The notes beneath the pieces were generated by a model. That model searched no databases. It was not told where the DNA came from and saw only the letters and a list, made by a program, of their open reading frames with translations. Of a stretch of DNA of 38,107 bases, positions 1 to 9,476 are shown one piece after another. A program made the position numbers and the translations under genes. Origin of the DNA: Phenylobacterium sp. (GTDB lineage Bacteria > Pseudomonadota > Alphaproteobacteria > Caulobacterales > Caulobacteraceae); contig NZ_JAEUMN010000034.1 in NCBI RefSeq assembly GCF_016793225.1, positions 1 through 38,107 on the forward strand. The letters run 5' to 3'. The stretch's first letter is position 1; each line of letters begins with the position of its first letter.

Positions 1-92
1 AGCCGGGGGCGAGCCGTGCGGCGACGGGGGTTTGCCTGAGGCGCGGAGTCTATGGGTCCCGGTTTTCGCCTGCGGCGAAACCGGGATGACAG
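1..92 (+). repeat. Intergenic double-hairpin repeat, copy A (left part cut by window edge)
   Basis: This is the right half of a repeat found seven times in the window. The right hairpin (about 40-92) has arms CCCGGTTTTCGCC and GGCGAAACCGGG around TGC and ends in GATGACAG. A GAGTC site (46-50) lies just before it. The G-rich core is only partly inside the window. No gene is visible in 1-481; the stretch is filled by copies A, B and C. Confidence 0.8.
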
Positions 93-114
93 GAGTAGGT
101 CTGCGTTCTTGCGG

Positions 115-269
115 CTGTCATCCCGGCCGGACCCGGCGCAGCCGGGGGAGAGCCGGGACCCATACGCGCCTGTGGTCGGGGGTGGGGTGGCGGCGGTGGC
201 GGCTGGGGGTTTGCCGGAAGCGCGGAGTCTATGGGTCCCGGTTTTCGCTGCGCGAAACCGGGATGACAG
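115..269 (+). repeat. Intergenic double-hairpin repeat, copy B
   Basis: A full copy. The left hairpin starts CTGTCATCCCGG and ends CCGGGACCCATA. A G-rich core (about 170-220) follows, and the right hairpin (TCTATGGGTCCCGG to CCGGGATGACAG) carries GAGTC at 225-229. The two ends are inverted relative to each other, as in BIME/REP-type elements. No coding potential is credible here: the open frames on both strands are low-complexity readings of the repeat. Confidence 0.8.
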
Positions 270-291
270 GTTTGAATCAGCATTCTTTCGG

Positions 292-444
292 CTGTCGTCC
301 CGGCCGGACCCGGCGGAGCCGGTGGAGAGCCGGGATCCATACGCGCCGGTGGTCGGGGGTGGGGCGCGGCGGTGGCGGCGGGGGGGTTGCCGGAAGCGCG
401 GAGTCTATGGGTCCCGGTTTTCGCTGCGCGAAACCGGGATGACA
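292..444 (+). repeat. Intergenic double-hairpin repeat, copy C
   Basis: A full copy in the same orientation as B. The left arm is slightly diverged (CTGTCGTCCCGG) and the right hairpin is identical in type to B. GAGTC is at 401-405. It ends about 40 bases before the stop codon of the protease gene on the minus strand. Confidence 0.8.
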
Positions 445-481
445 AAGGGGGGGGGGAACTCAGACGTCTTTCGGCTCGGCG

Positions 482-1417
482 TCAGGTGAAGTCGAAGCGG
501 ACCTGGGAGCGGCCGAAGTCGAGGGCGACCTGTTCGAACTGCTGAAGCAGGTCCATGCCGATGACGAGCGCGGGGCTGTCCTGGAGGTCCCAGATCCGGA
601 AGACGTGCATGTCGGCGCAGGTGACCTGGACGTTGCCCAGGTGCAGGCCGCCCAGCCGCAGGAAGGGCAGGAACAGCGACTCGCCGGTGAAGCTCTCGCC
701 CGCGAGGGTCTCCATCCGCACCAGCTGGGGCGCCGCCACACGGCCCCGGCGGCGCTCCTGCTCGAGCAGCAGGTCGCGCAGCCTGCTGTTGCAGAGGCTG
801 CCCTGGGCGCCGGAATCGATGATGGCGCTGATGCGTTTGCCGGACAGGTCGGCGTCGACGATGGTCAGCTGGCCCTTGCGGCGCCGCGCGGGGACCACGA
901 CCACCTTGCCCGGCTCGCTCTCGTCGTGGCGGGAGCGGGTGATCTCCATCCGCTGGCCCTTGAGGTCGAGGACGAGACGCTGGCCCTTCAGCCAGTCGAC
1001 GCCCAGCACGCCGTCGACGTCGGCGCCCTTGATCGGCAGCGCCGGGGCCCGGACGTTGCGGCGGTTGCGCGGGCCGACCTGGAGGTGATCCAGGGTGACG
1101 ATCGGACGGTCGCGGACCCCCACCACCGTGTGGACCGGGGCCGAGCCGCCGGCCTTCAGCGCCAGCTTCTCCATCAGCCGGTTCGAGACGCAGCTGATGT
1201 TGGCGCCGGTGTCGAGGACGAAGCTGAACGGGCCCTGGCCGTTGATGCTGACGGGCGCGAGGATGTGCTCGTTGCGGCTCTCGCGGGTGGCGAGCTCGGT
1301 GGGCGGAGCGTCCTCTTCCGGGTGCTCGGTCTGCGGGGTCTGGGCCAAGGCGCGGCCGGCCGGCAGCGCGGCGGCCGCCATGAGCCCCAGAGCGGCGCTG
1401 CGACGGGTCGCCTCCAT
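482..1417 (-). CDS. Exported retropepsin-like aspartyl protease family protein
   Basis: This 311-residue protein has two retropepsin-like half-domains. The first carries FVLDTGAN (Asp69) and the second AIIDSGAQG (Asp201), each followed by hydrophobic sequence. This arrangement is typical of bacterial two-domain aspartyl proteases that are complete in one chain. The N-terminus (MEATRRSAALG, then an Ala/Leu stretch ending near ALAQ) looks like a Tat-type signal peptide, so the enzyme probably acts in the periplasm. The start at 1417 is chosen because GGGAGGAG lies 6 bases upstream; a longer frame to 1477 lacks this site. The gene stands alone between two repeat clusters. Caulobacter PerP, which processes PodJ, is a periplasmic aspartyl protease, but I cannot claim orthology from the sequence. 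Family assignment is firm; the substrate is unknown. Confidence 0.85.
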   Translation of the reverse strand: MEATRRSAALGLMAAAALPAGRALAQTPQTEHPEEDAPPTELATRESRNEHILAPVSINGQGPFSFVLDTGANISCVSNRLMEKLALKAGGSAPVHTVVGVRDRPIVTLDHLQVGPRNRRNVRAPALPIKGADVDGVLGVDWLKGQRLVLDLKGQRMEITRSRHDESEPGKVVVVPARRRKGQLTIVDADLSGKRISAIIDSGAQGSLCNSRLRDLLLEQERRRGRVAAPQLVRMETLAGESFTGESLFLPFLRLGGLHLGNVQVTCADMHVFRIWDLQDSPALVIGMDLLQQFEQVALDFGRSQVRFDFT

Positions 1418-1499
1418 GCGCGGTCTCCTCCCGGACAGGTGAGCGCCAGCGTAGCACCGTTCGCCCACCGCCGCCATTTGGTTGCGGCGGCGGGGGGTC

Positions 1500-1522
1500 T
1501 TGCGGCGAAACCGGGATGACAG
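1500..1522 (+). repeat. Solitary right-end fragment of the double-hairpin repeat
   Basis: Only the last arm of the right hairpin is present (TGCGGCGAAACCGGGATGAC plus AG). The first arm and the GAGTC site are missing. It lies directly before copy D, as if an older copy had been truncated. Confidence 0.6.
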
Positions 1523-1544
1523 GGGTGGGTCAGCATCCTTTCGG

Positions 1545-1700
1545 CTGTCATCCCGGCCGGACCCGGCGCAGCCGGGGAGAGCCGGGACCCATACGCGCCT
1601 GTGGTTGGGCGGGGGGTGCGGCGGTGGCGGCTGGGGGGTTTGCCGGAAGCGCGGAGTCTATGGGTCCCGGTCTTGGGCTGCGCCCAAACCGGGATGACAG
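1545..1700 (+). repeat. Intergenic double-hairpin repeat, copy D
   Basis: A full copy. The right hairpin uses different inner arms (TCTTGGGC and GCCCAAA around TGC) from copies A-C, with both arms changed together. GAGTC is at 1654-1658. The interval 1418-1737 holds only this copy, the preceding fragment and the leader of the next gene. Confidence 0.8.
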
Positions 1701-1737
1701 CTACGTTTCCGAAAGGGATCTCTGGGAGAGTGGGGGG

Positions 1738-2169
1738 ATGATGCGTCGTTTTCTTGCCGCCCTTCTGATCGCGTTCAGCGCCGGCGTGGCGCAGGCCGCC
1801 GATGCGCCGAAGAAGGGGGATGAGAAGGGCGATGTCGGGCAGTACGTCGAACTGCAGCCCGTGGGCCTGCCGATCGTCTCCAACGGGCGGCTGGTGAACT
1901 ATGTGTTCGTCTATGTCCGCATCAACCTGACCAGCTCGGCGAACGTGGCGAAGCTGCGCGAGAAGGAGCCGTTCTTCCGCGACGCGCTGGTCCGCGCGGG
2001 GCATCGCACCCCCTTCAGCCACCCCAAGGACCTCAGCCAGGTGGACGTTCCGCGGCTGACCGCCGCCATGACCCGCAGCGCCGCGGCGATCGCGGGGCCG
2101 GGGCAGATCCGCAACGTCGTGGTGACCTCGCAGGCCCCGCGCCGCAGGATGGCGACGCCGCACGCCTGA
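1738..2169 (+). CDS. Secreted FliL-like protein of unknown role
   Basis: This 143-residue protein begins with a clear Sec signal peptide (MMRRFLAALLIAFSAGVAQA). The rest resembles the periplasmic part of FliL-type proteins: a first strand region near YVELQPVGLPIV, a second with VYVRINL, a central RDALVRAG helix, and a final GPGQIRNVVVTSQ strand. It lacks the membrane anchor and cytoplasmic tail of true FliL, and no flagellar gene is nearby. The start is set at the first of two adjacent ATG codons (1738 and 1741), behind a GGGAG site. It is followed on the same strand by hppA after 185 bases. The FliL link rests on pattern only and is tentative; the reading frame and signal peptide are well supported. 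Confidence 0.7.
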   Translation: MMRRFLAALLIAFSAGVAQAADAPKKGDEKGDVGQYVELQPVGLPIVSNGRLVNYVFVYVRINLTSSANVAKLREKEPFFRDALVRAGHRTPFSHPKDLSQVDVPRLTAAMTRSAAAIAGPGQIRNVVVTSQAPRRRMATPHA

Positions 2170-2354
2170 GGCTTCCCCAGCGCCCCGGTTGCGCCGGCTT
2201 GTGAAACCCGAGTAGTTTCCGCCGTCTTTCGGGGCGCGATCCTCGCGTACCCGAGCTTGGGGAAACACTAGGGACGGGATCGATTCGGGCGGGACCGGCG
2301 GTTGCCGGACGTCCGAAGTCCCCCTCCGCGCAATCGCAAAGGGGTGCGCTACTC

Positions 2355-4484
<2,130 letters not shown>

Positions 4485-4510
4485 CGCCCGCCGGCCAAGG
4501 CCGAACATGC

Positions 4511-4542
4511 GAACGCCCCGGAGAGCGATCTCCGGGGCGTTC
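4511..4542 (+). terminator. Strong hairpin terminator after hppA
   Basis: A perfect 14-base-pair stem (GAACGCCCCGGAGA with TCTCCGGGGCGTTC) closes a GCGA loop 26 bases after the hppA stop. The T tract after it is weak (TGCTTGG), so termination may be less than complete. Confidence 0.8.
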
Positions 4543-4577
4543 TGCTTGGCGGGGCATGGCGGGCCGCACCCTCTCAG

Positions 4578-4716
4578 CTGTCATCCCGGTTTCGCGAAGC
4601 GAAGACCGGGATCCATATGCGCGGGTGGTCGGGCGGGAGGGTGCGGTGGTGGGTTTGCCTGAAGCGCGGAGTCTATGGGTCCCGGTTTTCGCCTGGCGGC
4701 GAAACCGGGATGACAG
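4578..4716 (+). repeat. Intergenic double-hairpin repeat, copy E
   Basis: A full copy. The left hairpin is of the type CCCGGTTTCGC, GAA, GCGAAGACCGGG; the right has TTTTCGCC and GGCGAAA arms. GAGTC is at 4669-4673. The stretch 4485-5045 has no gene: it holds the hppA terminator, copies E and F, and the spacer between them. Confidence 0.8.
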
Positions 4717-4756
4717 GGGGTGGATGGCTCGGCAGCCGCCGCAGTCGGTGTTCTGC

Positions 4757-4788
4757 GACCACGAATGAACACGAAGCACACGAATGGT
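4757..4788. repeat. CACGAA short-period repeat
   Basis: CACGAA occurs three times at spacings of 10 and 9 bases (4760, 4770, 4779) between repeat copies E and F. A related string (GAACCACACGAAC) lies at about 13203-13215 in another intergenic gap. It looks like a decayed non-coding repeat rather than a binding-site array. Confidence 0.4.
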
Positions 4789-4866
4789 CCGTCGGGCACG
4801 ACGGCTCGGACTCGCGTCGGGCAGGGCGCGTTCGGGTGGTTCCCCTCCGCCCCGACACCCTCACAG

Positions 4867-5004
4867 CTGTCATCCCGGTTTCGCGAAGCGAAGACCGGGA
4901 CCCATACGCGCGGGTGGTCGGGCGGGAGGGCGCGGCGGTGGGTTTGCCTGAAGGGCGGAGTCTATGGGTCCCGGTCTTGGGCTGCGCCCAAACCGGGATG
5001 ACAG
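4867..5004 (+). repeat. Intergenic double-hairpin repeat, copy F
   Basis: A full copy with the left hairpin of type E and the right hairpin of type D (TCTTGGGC with GCCCAAA). It is therefore a mosaic of the two hairpin types. GAGTC is at 4958-4962. A decayed scrap (GCGGCGAACCGGATGAC, about 5027-5043) follows and runs up to the bamE stop codon. Confidence 0.8.
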
Positions 5005-5045
5005 GAGCGTGCGTGGGTTACGCCTCGCGGCGAACCGGATGACCG

Positions 5046-5555
5046 TCAGCGGCGGTCGCCGGGGCGGCTGCCGGGGACGCCTTCGTCGTCCTGCGGGAGC
5101 AGGCCGCCGCGGCCGACGCTGCCGAGGAGCTGCTCGAGGACGGTCATCTCGCGGCCGCGCGTGGGCGTCTCGCGGTTGTTGAATGCGATCACCTTGCCGT
5201 CCTTGAGGGTGTAGACGTTGACCGTCTCCACGAGCTCGGTGTCCTTGTTGAAGGCGATGGCGGTGACGTTGCGGGCCGTGACCCGGGGCCGCTGGAAGGC
5301 CACGCGCTCCTTGATCTGGTTCACGTAGAACCAGACGTTCGGGTCGAAGGTCGACTGCACCGACGGCGAGCCGAGCTTGGCGCGGACGGTGGACTTGGTG
5401 TCCGTGCCGATCTTCACGTCCTTCGGGTCGGAATCGATCGCCTGGAAGCCGGAGTAGCTGGTGATCGGGGAGCACGCGCTGACGCCGGCCGCCACGAGGG
5501 CGACGGCGGCGAGGGCGGCGCCGATGCGGGGAAGATGGGCGGCGTGGCGGGTCAT
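5046..5555 (-). CDS. bamE: Outer membrane assembly lipoprotein BamE (SmpA/OmlA family)
   Basis: This 169-residue protein belongs to the SmpA/OmlA family, the small lipoprotein subunit of the BAM complex that inserts beta-barrel proteins into the outer membrane. A lipoprotein signal ends in GVSAC, giving a lipidated cysteine at residue 28. The core carries the family pattern: VKIGTDTKSTVRAKLGSPS, then FDPNVWFYVN, then a strand ending AIAFNKDTELVETVNVYTLKDG. The C-terminal tail (about residues 145-169) is Gly/Pro-rich and probably disordered, which is common in alphaproteobacterial BamE. It diverges from the bc1 chaperone gene, and the two promoters lie on top of each other. The gene end touches a decayed copy of the intergenic repeat. 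Confidence 0.93.
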   Translation of the reverse strand: MTRHAAHLPRIGAALAAVALVAAGVSACSPITSYSGFQAIDSDPKDVKIGTDTKSTVRAKLGSPSVQSTFDPNVWFYVNQIKERVAFQRPRVTARNVTAIAFNKDTELVETVNVYTLKDGKVIAFNNRETPTRGREMTVLEQLLGSVGRGGLLPQDDEGVPGSRPGDRR

Positions 5556-5593
5556 CGGACTCGTTTTCTGATCGGCCGAAGCGGCAAGAGGCT

Positions 5594-5624
5594 TTGACCT
5601 ATCGCCCGGCGGTCCCTAGTTCAA
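5594..5624. promoter_or_regulatory. Superimposed divergent promoters for bamE and the bc1 chaperone gene
   Basis: On the plus strand TTGACC (5594-5599), 15 bases and CCTAGTTC (5615-5622) face the chaperone gene. On the minus strand TTGAAC (5624-5619), 15 bases and GATAGGTC (5603-5596) face bamE. Each resembles the Caulobacter housekeeping promoter (TTGaC, GCTAnAwC). The -35 of one overlaps the -10 of the other, making a near-palindrome (TTGACCTA and TAGTTCAA). Start sites would lie about 35-40 bases before each gene. Confidence 0.6.
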
Positions 5625-5667
5625 TGCCGCCTTTAGACCCACCTCTGGGGCGAAATCGAGGCTCGCC

Positions 5668-6195
5668 ATGCTCAAGGCCCTGTTCAAGCCCCGCGCGACG
5701 GTCGCCGCCGGCCGCGCGCTGTACGCCGCGACGGTGGCCCAGGCGCGGACGCCGGGGCTCTACGCGGCGCTGGGCGCGCCGGATACGCCGGAGGGCCGTT
5801 TCGAGGTCTACAGCTTCCACGTCTACCTGGTGCTGGCGCGGCTGAAGGGCGAGGGGCCGCAGGCGGCGGATACGGCCCAGGCGCTGTTCGACACCTACGT
5901 GAGCGCCCTGGACAATTCGCTGCGCGAGATGGGCGTGGGCGACCTGTCGGTGGGCAAGAAGATGCGCAAGCTGGGCGAGGCGTTCTACGGGCGCGTGAAC
6001 TCGTTCGAGAAGGCGCTGGCGGCGCTGCCCGACCGGACCGAGCTGGAGGCGCTGCTGGGGCGCACGGTCTATGCCGGGGCCGACGAGGGCCGCGCCGCGG
6101 CGCTGGCGGACTATGTGGTCGGCCAGCGGGACGCGCTGGCGGCGCAGCCCCTGGACGAGCTGCTGGCCGGGCGGGTCGCGTGGGGGCCGGCGTGA
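5668..6195 (+). CDS. Ubiquinol-cytochrome c chaperone family protein (CBP3-like)
   Basis: This 175-residue protein matches the ubiquinol-cytochrome c chaperone family (CBP3/UQCC1-like), which helps cytochrome b of the bc1 complex mature. Visible family hallmarks are YSFHVYLVLARLKGEG (about residues 50-65), the AQALFDTYVSALDNSLREMGVGDLSVGKKM block (about 70-100) and the following GEAFYGRVNSFEKAL helix. No signal peptide is present, as expected for a cytosolic factor. The stop codon overlaps the GTG start of yceD in a GTGA junction, so the two are co-transcribed; this pairing is common in alphaproteobacteria. The promoter is shared face to face with bamE. Confidence 0.9.
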   Translation: MLKALFKPRATVAAGRALYAATVAQARTPGLYAALGAPDTPEGRFEVYSFHVYLVLARLKGEGPQAADTAQALFDTYVSALDNSLREMGVGDLSVGKKMRKLGEAFYGRVNSFEKALAALPDRTELEALLGRTVYAGADEGRAAALADYVVGQRDALAAQPLDELLAGRVAWGPA

Positions 6196-6707
6196 GCTGG
6201 TCGCGCATCGTGAAGCTGCACGAGGCGGGCCGCGGCCCGGTGCGGCTGTCGCTGGAGCCGGACGAGGCGCAGCGCGCCGCGCTGGCGCGGCAGCTGGGGC
6301 TGGTGAGCCTGCCGAGCCTGGCGGCGCAGGTGACCGTGAAGCCGTGGCTGGACGGGGTCGAGGTGACCGGCCGGTTCGACGCCGTGGTCGAGCAGGTCTG
6401 CGGCGTGTCGCTGGACGCCTTCGAACAGCCGGTGGCCGGCGAGATCGACCTGCGCGCGGTGCCGGCGGGCAGCCCGAACGCGGCGGCGCCCGAGGGCGGC
6501 GAGCTGGAGCTGGATCCCGACGCGCCGGACGCCCCCGACATCCTGGACGGCGACGCGGTGGACGTGGCGGCGATCGTCGTCGAGCACCTGGCGCTGGAGC
6601 TGGACCCGTTCCCGCGCAAGCCGGGCGCGACCTTCGAGTACCAGGCGCCGCCCGAGGAAACCTCGCCCTTCGCGGCGCTGAAGGCGTTGAAGGACCGCAA
6701 GGGGTAG
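6192..6707 (+). CDS. yceD: YceD family protein (DUF177)
   Basis: This protein of 171 residues belongs to the YceD/DUF177 family, linked to 23S rRNA accumulation in other bacteria and usually encoded just before rpmF or plsX. The C-terminal family signature is present as EHLALELDPFPRKPG, preceded by DGDAVDVAAIVVE. The earlier VTGRFDAVVEQVCGVSLDAFE stretch is also typical, though in this copy the family cysteine pair is reduced to one. I chose the GTG at 6192, which overlaps the upstream stop (GTGA) and has GGGGGCC just before it; a GTG at 6180 would add four residues. rpmF does not follow; a repeat and a GIY-YIG gene sit between yceD and plsX. Confidence 0.88.
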   Translation: MSWSRIVKLHEAGRGPVRLSLEPDEAQRAALARQLGLVSLPSLAAQVTVKPWLDGVEVTGRFDAVVEQVCGVSLDAFEQPVAGEIDLRAVPAGSPNAAAPEGGELELDPDAPDAPDILDGDAVDVAAIVVEHLALELDPFPRKPGATFEYQAPPEETSPFAALKALKDRKG

Positions 6708-6743
6708 GGGGCCGGCTCAAGCCTGGGCCGACGAACCCAGACC

Positions 6744-6876
6744 TCCGGCCATCCCGGCGAATGCCGGGATCCAGATTGCGAGCGCCAGAGGCGAGGCCGA
6801 GCCGCCCCAGGGGCCCACGCCCCCGCTCGGAGCCATTCGATCTGGGTCCCGGCATTCGCCGGGACGGTCGGGAGTG
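6744..6876. repeat. Inverted-hairpin repeat of a second family
   Basis: Two hairpins in inverted orientation flank a spacer of about 65 bases. The left one is CATCCCGGCGAATGCCGGGAT (hairpin of CCCGGC and GCCGGG), followed by CCAGAT; the right one is its reverse complement with two or three changes (ATCTGGGTCCCGGCATTCGC, then CGGGAC). It lacks the GAGTC site and the G-rich core of the main repeat. It lies between yceD and the GIY-YIG gene. Confidence 0.75.
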
Positions 6877-6908
6877 GACCGGGAAAGTGCGAGAACATAA
6901 GTAGAATT

Positions 6909-7244
6909 ATGTTCTACACCTATATGCTCGCCAGCCGCCGCAACGGTACGCTCTACGTGGGCTCGACCGACGGGCTGCAACGTCGGATGTGGGAGCATCG
7001 CGCCAAGGTCAGGCCGGGCTTCACGGCGCGGTACGGCGTCACGCTGCTGGTGTGGTTCGAGCGGCACGAGACTCGCGCCGGCGCGGTCCAGCGAGAGCGG
7101 CGCATCAAGGCGTGGCGTCGGTCCTGGAAGATCATGCTGATCGAAGCGGACAACCCCACTTGGCGGGACCTCTGCGGCGAGGAGTTTCCCGAGCCAGACG
7201 TGGCGGCCTGGTTGGCGGGCCTGCCTCACGATCGGCGTGCGTGA
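6909..7244 (+). CDS. Standalone GIY-YIG nuclease domain protein
   Basis: This 111-residue protein consists of one GIY-YIG domain of the YhbQ/UPF0213 type. The motifs are YTYMLAS (GIY position), LYVGST (YIG position), then RRMWEHR, a region with VWFE, and AVQRERRIKAWRR with the helix that holds the catalytic Glu in this family. Such small domains are thought to cut DNA, but the role of standalone ones is unsettled. The gene interrupts what is otherwise a yceD-plsX neighbourhood and sits directly after an inverted-hairpin repeat. No good ribosome binding site is visible; CATAAG stands 11-16 bases before the ATG and could be a -10, giving a very short leader. I infer an insertion into the operon. 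Confidence 0.9.
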   Translation: MFYTYMLASRRNGTLYVGSTDGLQRRMWEHRAKVRPGFTARYGVTLLVWFERHETRAGAVQRERRIKAWRRSWKIMLIEADNPTWRDLCGEEFPEPDVAAWLAGLPHDRRA

Positions 7245-7339
7245 GCGAGGCGCCCGGGGTCCATCCGTCCGGCCCCGTTTCCGTTCTGCAAACCGGCGGG
7301 CTATGGTCGCCGGCGATTCCGCGCGTTGAGGGACGAGCG

Positions 7340-8395
7340 CTGACCCAGCCACTGGTGATTTCGATCGACGCCATGGGCGGCGACCATGGGCCGTCCGTGG
7401 TGATCCCCGCGTGCGCGCAGGCGCTCGCGGCCCTGCCGGCCGGCGCGCGCCTGTTGATCCACGGGGACGAGGCCGCGCTGCGGGCCGAGGCCCAGCGGGC
7501 GAAGCTGCCGCTCGACCGGGTGGAGTTCCGGCACGCCGAGAAGGTGATCGCCATGGACGAGAAGCCCGCCCAGGCCATGCGCCGGGGCAAGGGCTCGTCG
7601 ATTTGGAACGCGGTGGAGGCGATCCGCGAGGGCCAGGCCGTGGCGGCGGTGTCGGCGGGCAACACCGGCGCGCTGATGGCCATCTCGAAGCTGATCCTGC
7701 GGATGAGCGCCGACCTGGACCGGCCCGCCCTGGTGGCGTCGATCCCGCACGCGAAGGGCGTGACGACCTTCCTGGACGTGGGCGCCAACGTCGACTGCGA
7801 CGCCGGGCGGCTGGTGGAGTTCGCCATCATGGGCGAGGCCTACCACCGGGCGGCCCACGGCGTGGCCCGGCCCAGCGTGGGCCTGCTGAACGTGGGCTCG
7901 GAGGAGATGAAGGGCCACGAGGAGGTGCGCGAGGCCCACCGCATCCTGCGCGAGGGCGCCATCGACCTTGAGTACAAGGGCTTCGTCGAGGGCGACGACA
8001 TCACCAAGGACTCGGTGGACGTGGTGGTCACCGACGGCTTCACCGGCAACGTTGCCCTGAAGGCCATGGAGGGCGCCGCGCGCTTCATGTACGCCGAGCT
8101 GCGCGAGGCCCTGACCCGCGATCTCTTCGCCAGCCTGGGGGCGATGCTGGCGCGGCCCTCGCTGATGACGTTCCGCGACAAGATCAGCCCGCCGCCGGCC
8201 GCGCCGCTGCTGGGCCTGAACGGCCTGGTGCTCAAGTGCCACGGCTCGGCGGAGACGCGCGACTTCGCCAAGGCGGTGAAGGCCGCGGCCGATCTGGCGC
8301 AAAGCGGGTTTGCCTCCGAGATCGAACGGAATATGAGGCGGCTTCCCGCTGCGCTCGCCGACGCGGGACCCGCAGCCGCGGACGGAGCCGCCTGA
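7340..8395 (+). CDS. plsX: Phosphate acyltransferase PlsX
   Basis: PlsX converts acyl-ACP to acyl-phosphate, the first step of membrane phospholipid synthesis with PlsY. The protein (about 351 residues) shows the family start VISIDAMGGDHGP, SAGNTGALMA, FLDVGANVDC, GLLNVGSEEMKG and VVVTDGFTGNVALK. No ATG lies upstream of the conserved start. The candidates are a CTG at 7340, behind GAGGGACGAG, and a GTG at 7355 with no clear binding site; I prefer the CTG, with doubt. A possible promoter -10 (GCTATGGTC, 7300-7308) lies upstream, so plsX may have its own promoter despite yceD and the GIY-YIG gene. The stop codon is one base before fabH, so plsX and fabH form an operon. Confidence 0.93.
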   Translation: MTQPLVISIDAMGGDHGPSVVIPACAQALAALPAGARLLIHGDEAALRAEAQRAKLPLDRVEFRHAEKVIAMDEKPAQAMRRGKGSSIWNAVEAIREGQAVAAVSAGNTGALMAISKLILRMSADLDRPALVASIPHAKGVTTFLDVGANVDCDAGRLVEFAIMGEAYHRAAHGVARPSVGLLNVGSEEMKGHEEVREAHRILREGAIDLEYKGFVEGDDITKDSVDVVVTDGFTGNVALKAMEGAARFMYAELREALTRDLFASLGAMLARPSLMTFRDKISPPPAAPLLGLNGLVLKCHGSAETRDFAKAVKAAADLAQSGFASEIERNMRRLPAALADAGPAAADGAA

Positions 8396-8396
8396 A

Positions 8397-9377
8397 TTGC
8401 CCAAAGTCGTGCGTAGCGTCGTCACCGGGGTCGGCGGATTCCTGCCGGACCGGATCGTGACGAACGAGGACCTGTCCAAGGTGGTGGACACGTCCGACGA
8501 ATGGATCCGCGAGCGGACCGGAATCCGCCAGCGCCGGCAGGCCGACGACGGCACGCCGGTGTCGGACCTGGCGGTGGAGGCCGCGCGCCGCGCGCTGGCC
8601 GCGGCGGGGCGTACGCCGGCGGACGTGGACATGATCGTGGTGGCCACCACCACCCCGGACCTGACCTTCCCCGCCACGGCGACGATCGTGCAGCGCAAGC
8701 TGGGATGTCCCGTGGGCGTGGCCTTCGACGTGCAGGCCGTCTGCTCGGGCTTCGTCTACGCGCTGTCGGTGGCCGACGGCTTCGTGGCGCGCAACCGCAG
8801 CAAGGTGGCCCTGGTCATCGGCGCCGAGACCATGACGCGGCTGATGGACTGGACCGACCGAGGCACCTGCGTGCTGTTCGGCGACGGCGCCGGCGCCGTG
8901 GTGCTGGAGCCGCAGGAAGGCGAGGGGACCACCGCCGACCGCGGCCTGCTGGGCTTCGCGCTCCGCGCCGACGGGACGAAGCAGGACCTGCTCTACGTGG
9001 ACGGCGGGGTCTCGACCAACCGGCAGACCGGCTACCTGCGCATGCAGGGCAACCAGGTGTTCCGCCATGCGGTCGTGAACATCTCGGAAGCCGTGGTGGC
9101 CGCCGCCGCGGACGCGGGCATCGACGTGCCCAGCGTGGACTGGTTCATCCCGCACCAGGCCAACCAGCGCATCCTGGAGGGCGTCGCCCGCCGGCTGGGC
9201 ATCGACGAGACCAAGGTCATCTCGACCGTGGCCGAACACGCCAACACCTCGGCCGCCTCGATTCCGCTTGCACTGGACGAGGGGCTGAACGACGGTCGCA
9301 TCAAGCCCGGGCAACTGCTGCTGCTCGAGGCCATGGGCGGCGGACTGACCTGGGGCGCCTGCGTTCTTCGCCTTTGA
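8397..9377 (+). CDS. fabH: Beta-ketoacyl-ACP synthase III (FabH)
   Basis: FabH condenses acetyl-CoA with malonyl-ACP to start fatty acid synthesis. The 326-residue protein has the full catalytic triad: Cys116 in AVCSGFVYAL, His253 in FIPHQANQRI and Asn283 in HANTSAASIP. The N-terminus (VVTGVGGFLPDRIVTNEDL, then TSDEWIRERTGIRQR) is canonical. Translation starts at a TTG one base after the plsX stop, which couples the two genes. The final GGGLTWGACVLRL is the usual end of the family. The enzyme is cytosolic and works upstream of PlsX in the same pathway. Confidence 0.97.
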   Translation: MPKVVRSVVTGVGGFLPDRIVTNEDLSKVVDTSDEWIRERTGIRQRRQADDGTPVSDLAVEAARRALAAAGRTPADVDMIVVATTTPDLTFPATATIVQRKLGCPVGVAFDVQAVCSGFVYALSVADGFVARNRSKVALVIGAETMTRLMDWTDRGTCVLFGDGAGAVVLEPQEGEGTTADRGLLGFALRADGTKQDLLYVDGGVSTNRQTGYLRMQGNQVFRHAVVNISEAVVAAAADAGIDVPSVDWFIPHQANQRILEGVARRLGIDETKVISTVAEHANTSAASIPLALDEGLNDGRIKPGQLLLLEAMGGGLTWGACVLRL

Positions 9378-9476
9378 GTCCGCTTGCGCTTATGCTGTAA
9401 AGTGTGACTTGAAGTCTCTGTGCCGATAGGACAATCAAGCGCAATGAACGACGTGGCTGCGGGGACCCGAGCGATC

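Noticed and set aside
1-489. Overlapping open frames on both strands of the first 490 bases
   Set aside because: They are Arg/Gly/Pro-rich low-complexity readings through three copies of a non-coding repeat, with no ribosome binding site or family pattern.
2170-2354. Riboswitch in the hppA leader
   Set aside because: Short inverted repeats exist (TTCCCCA and TGGGGAA), but I recognise no conserved aptamer pattern.
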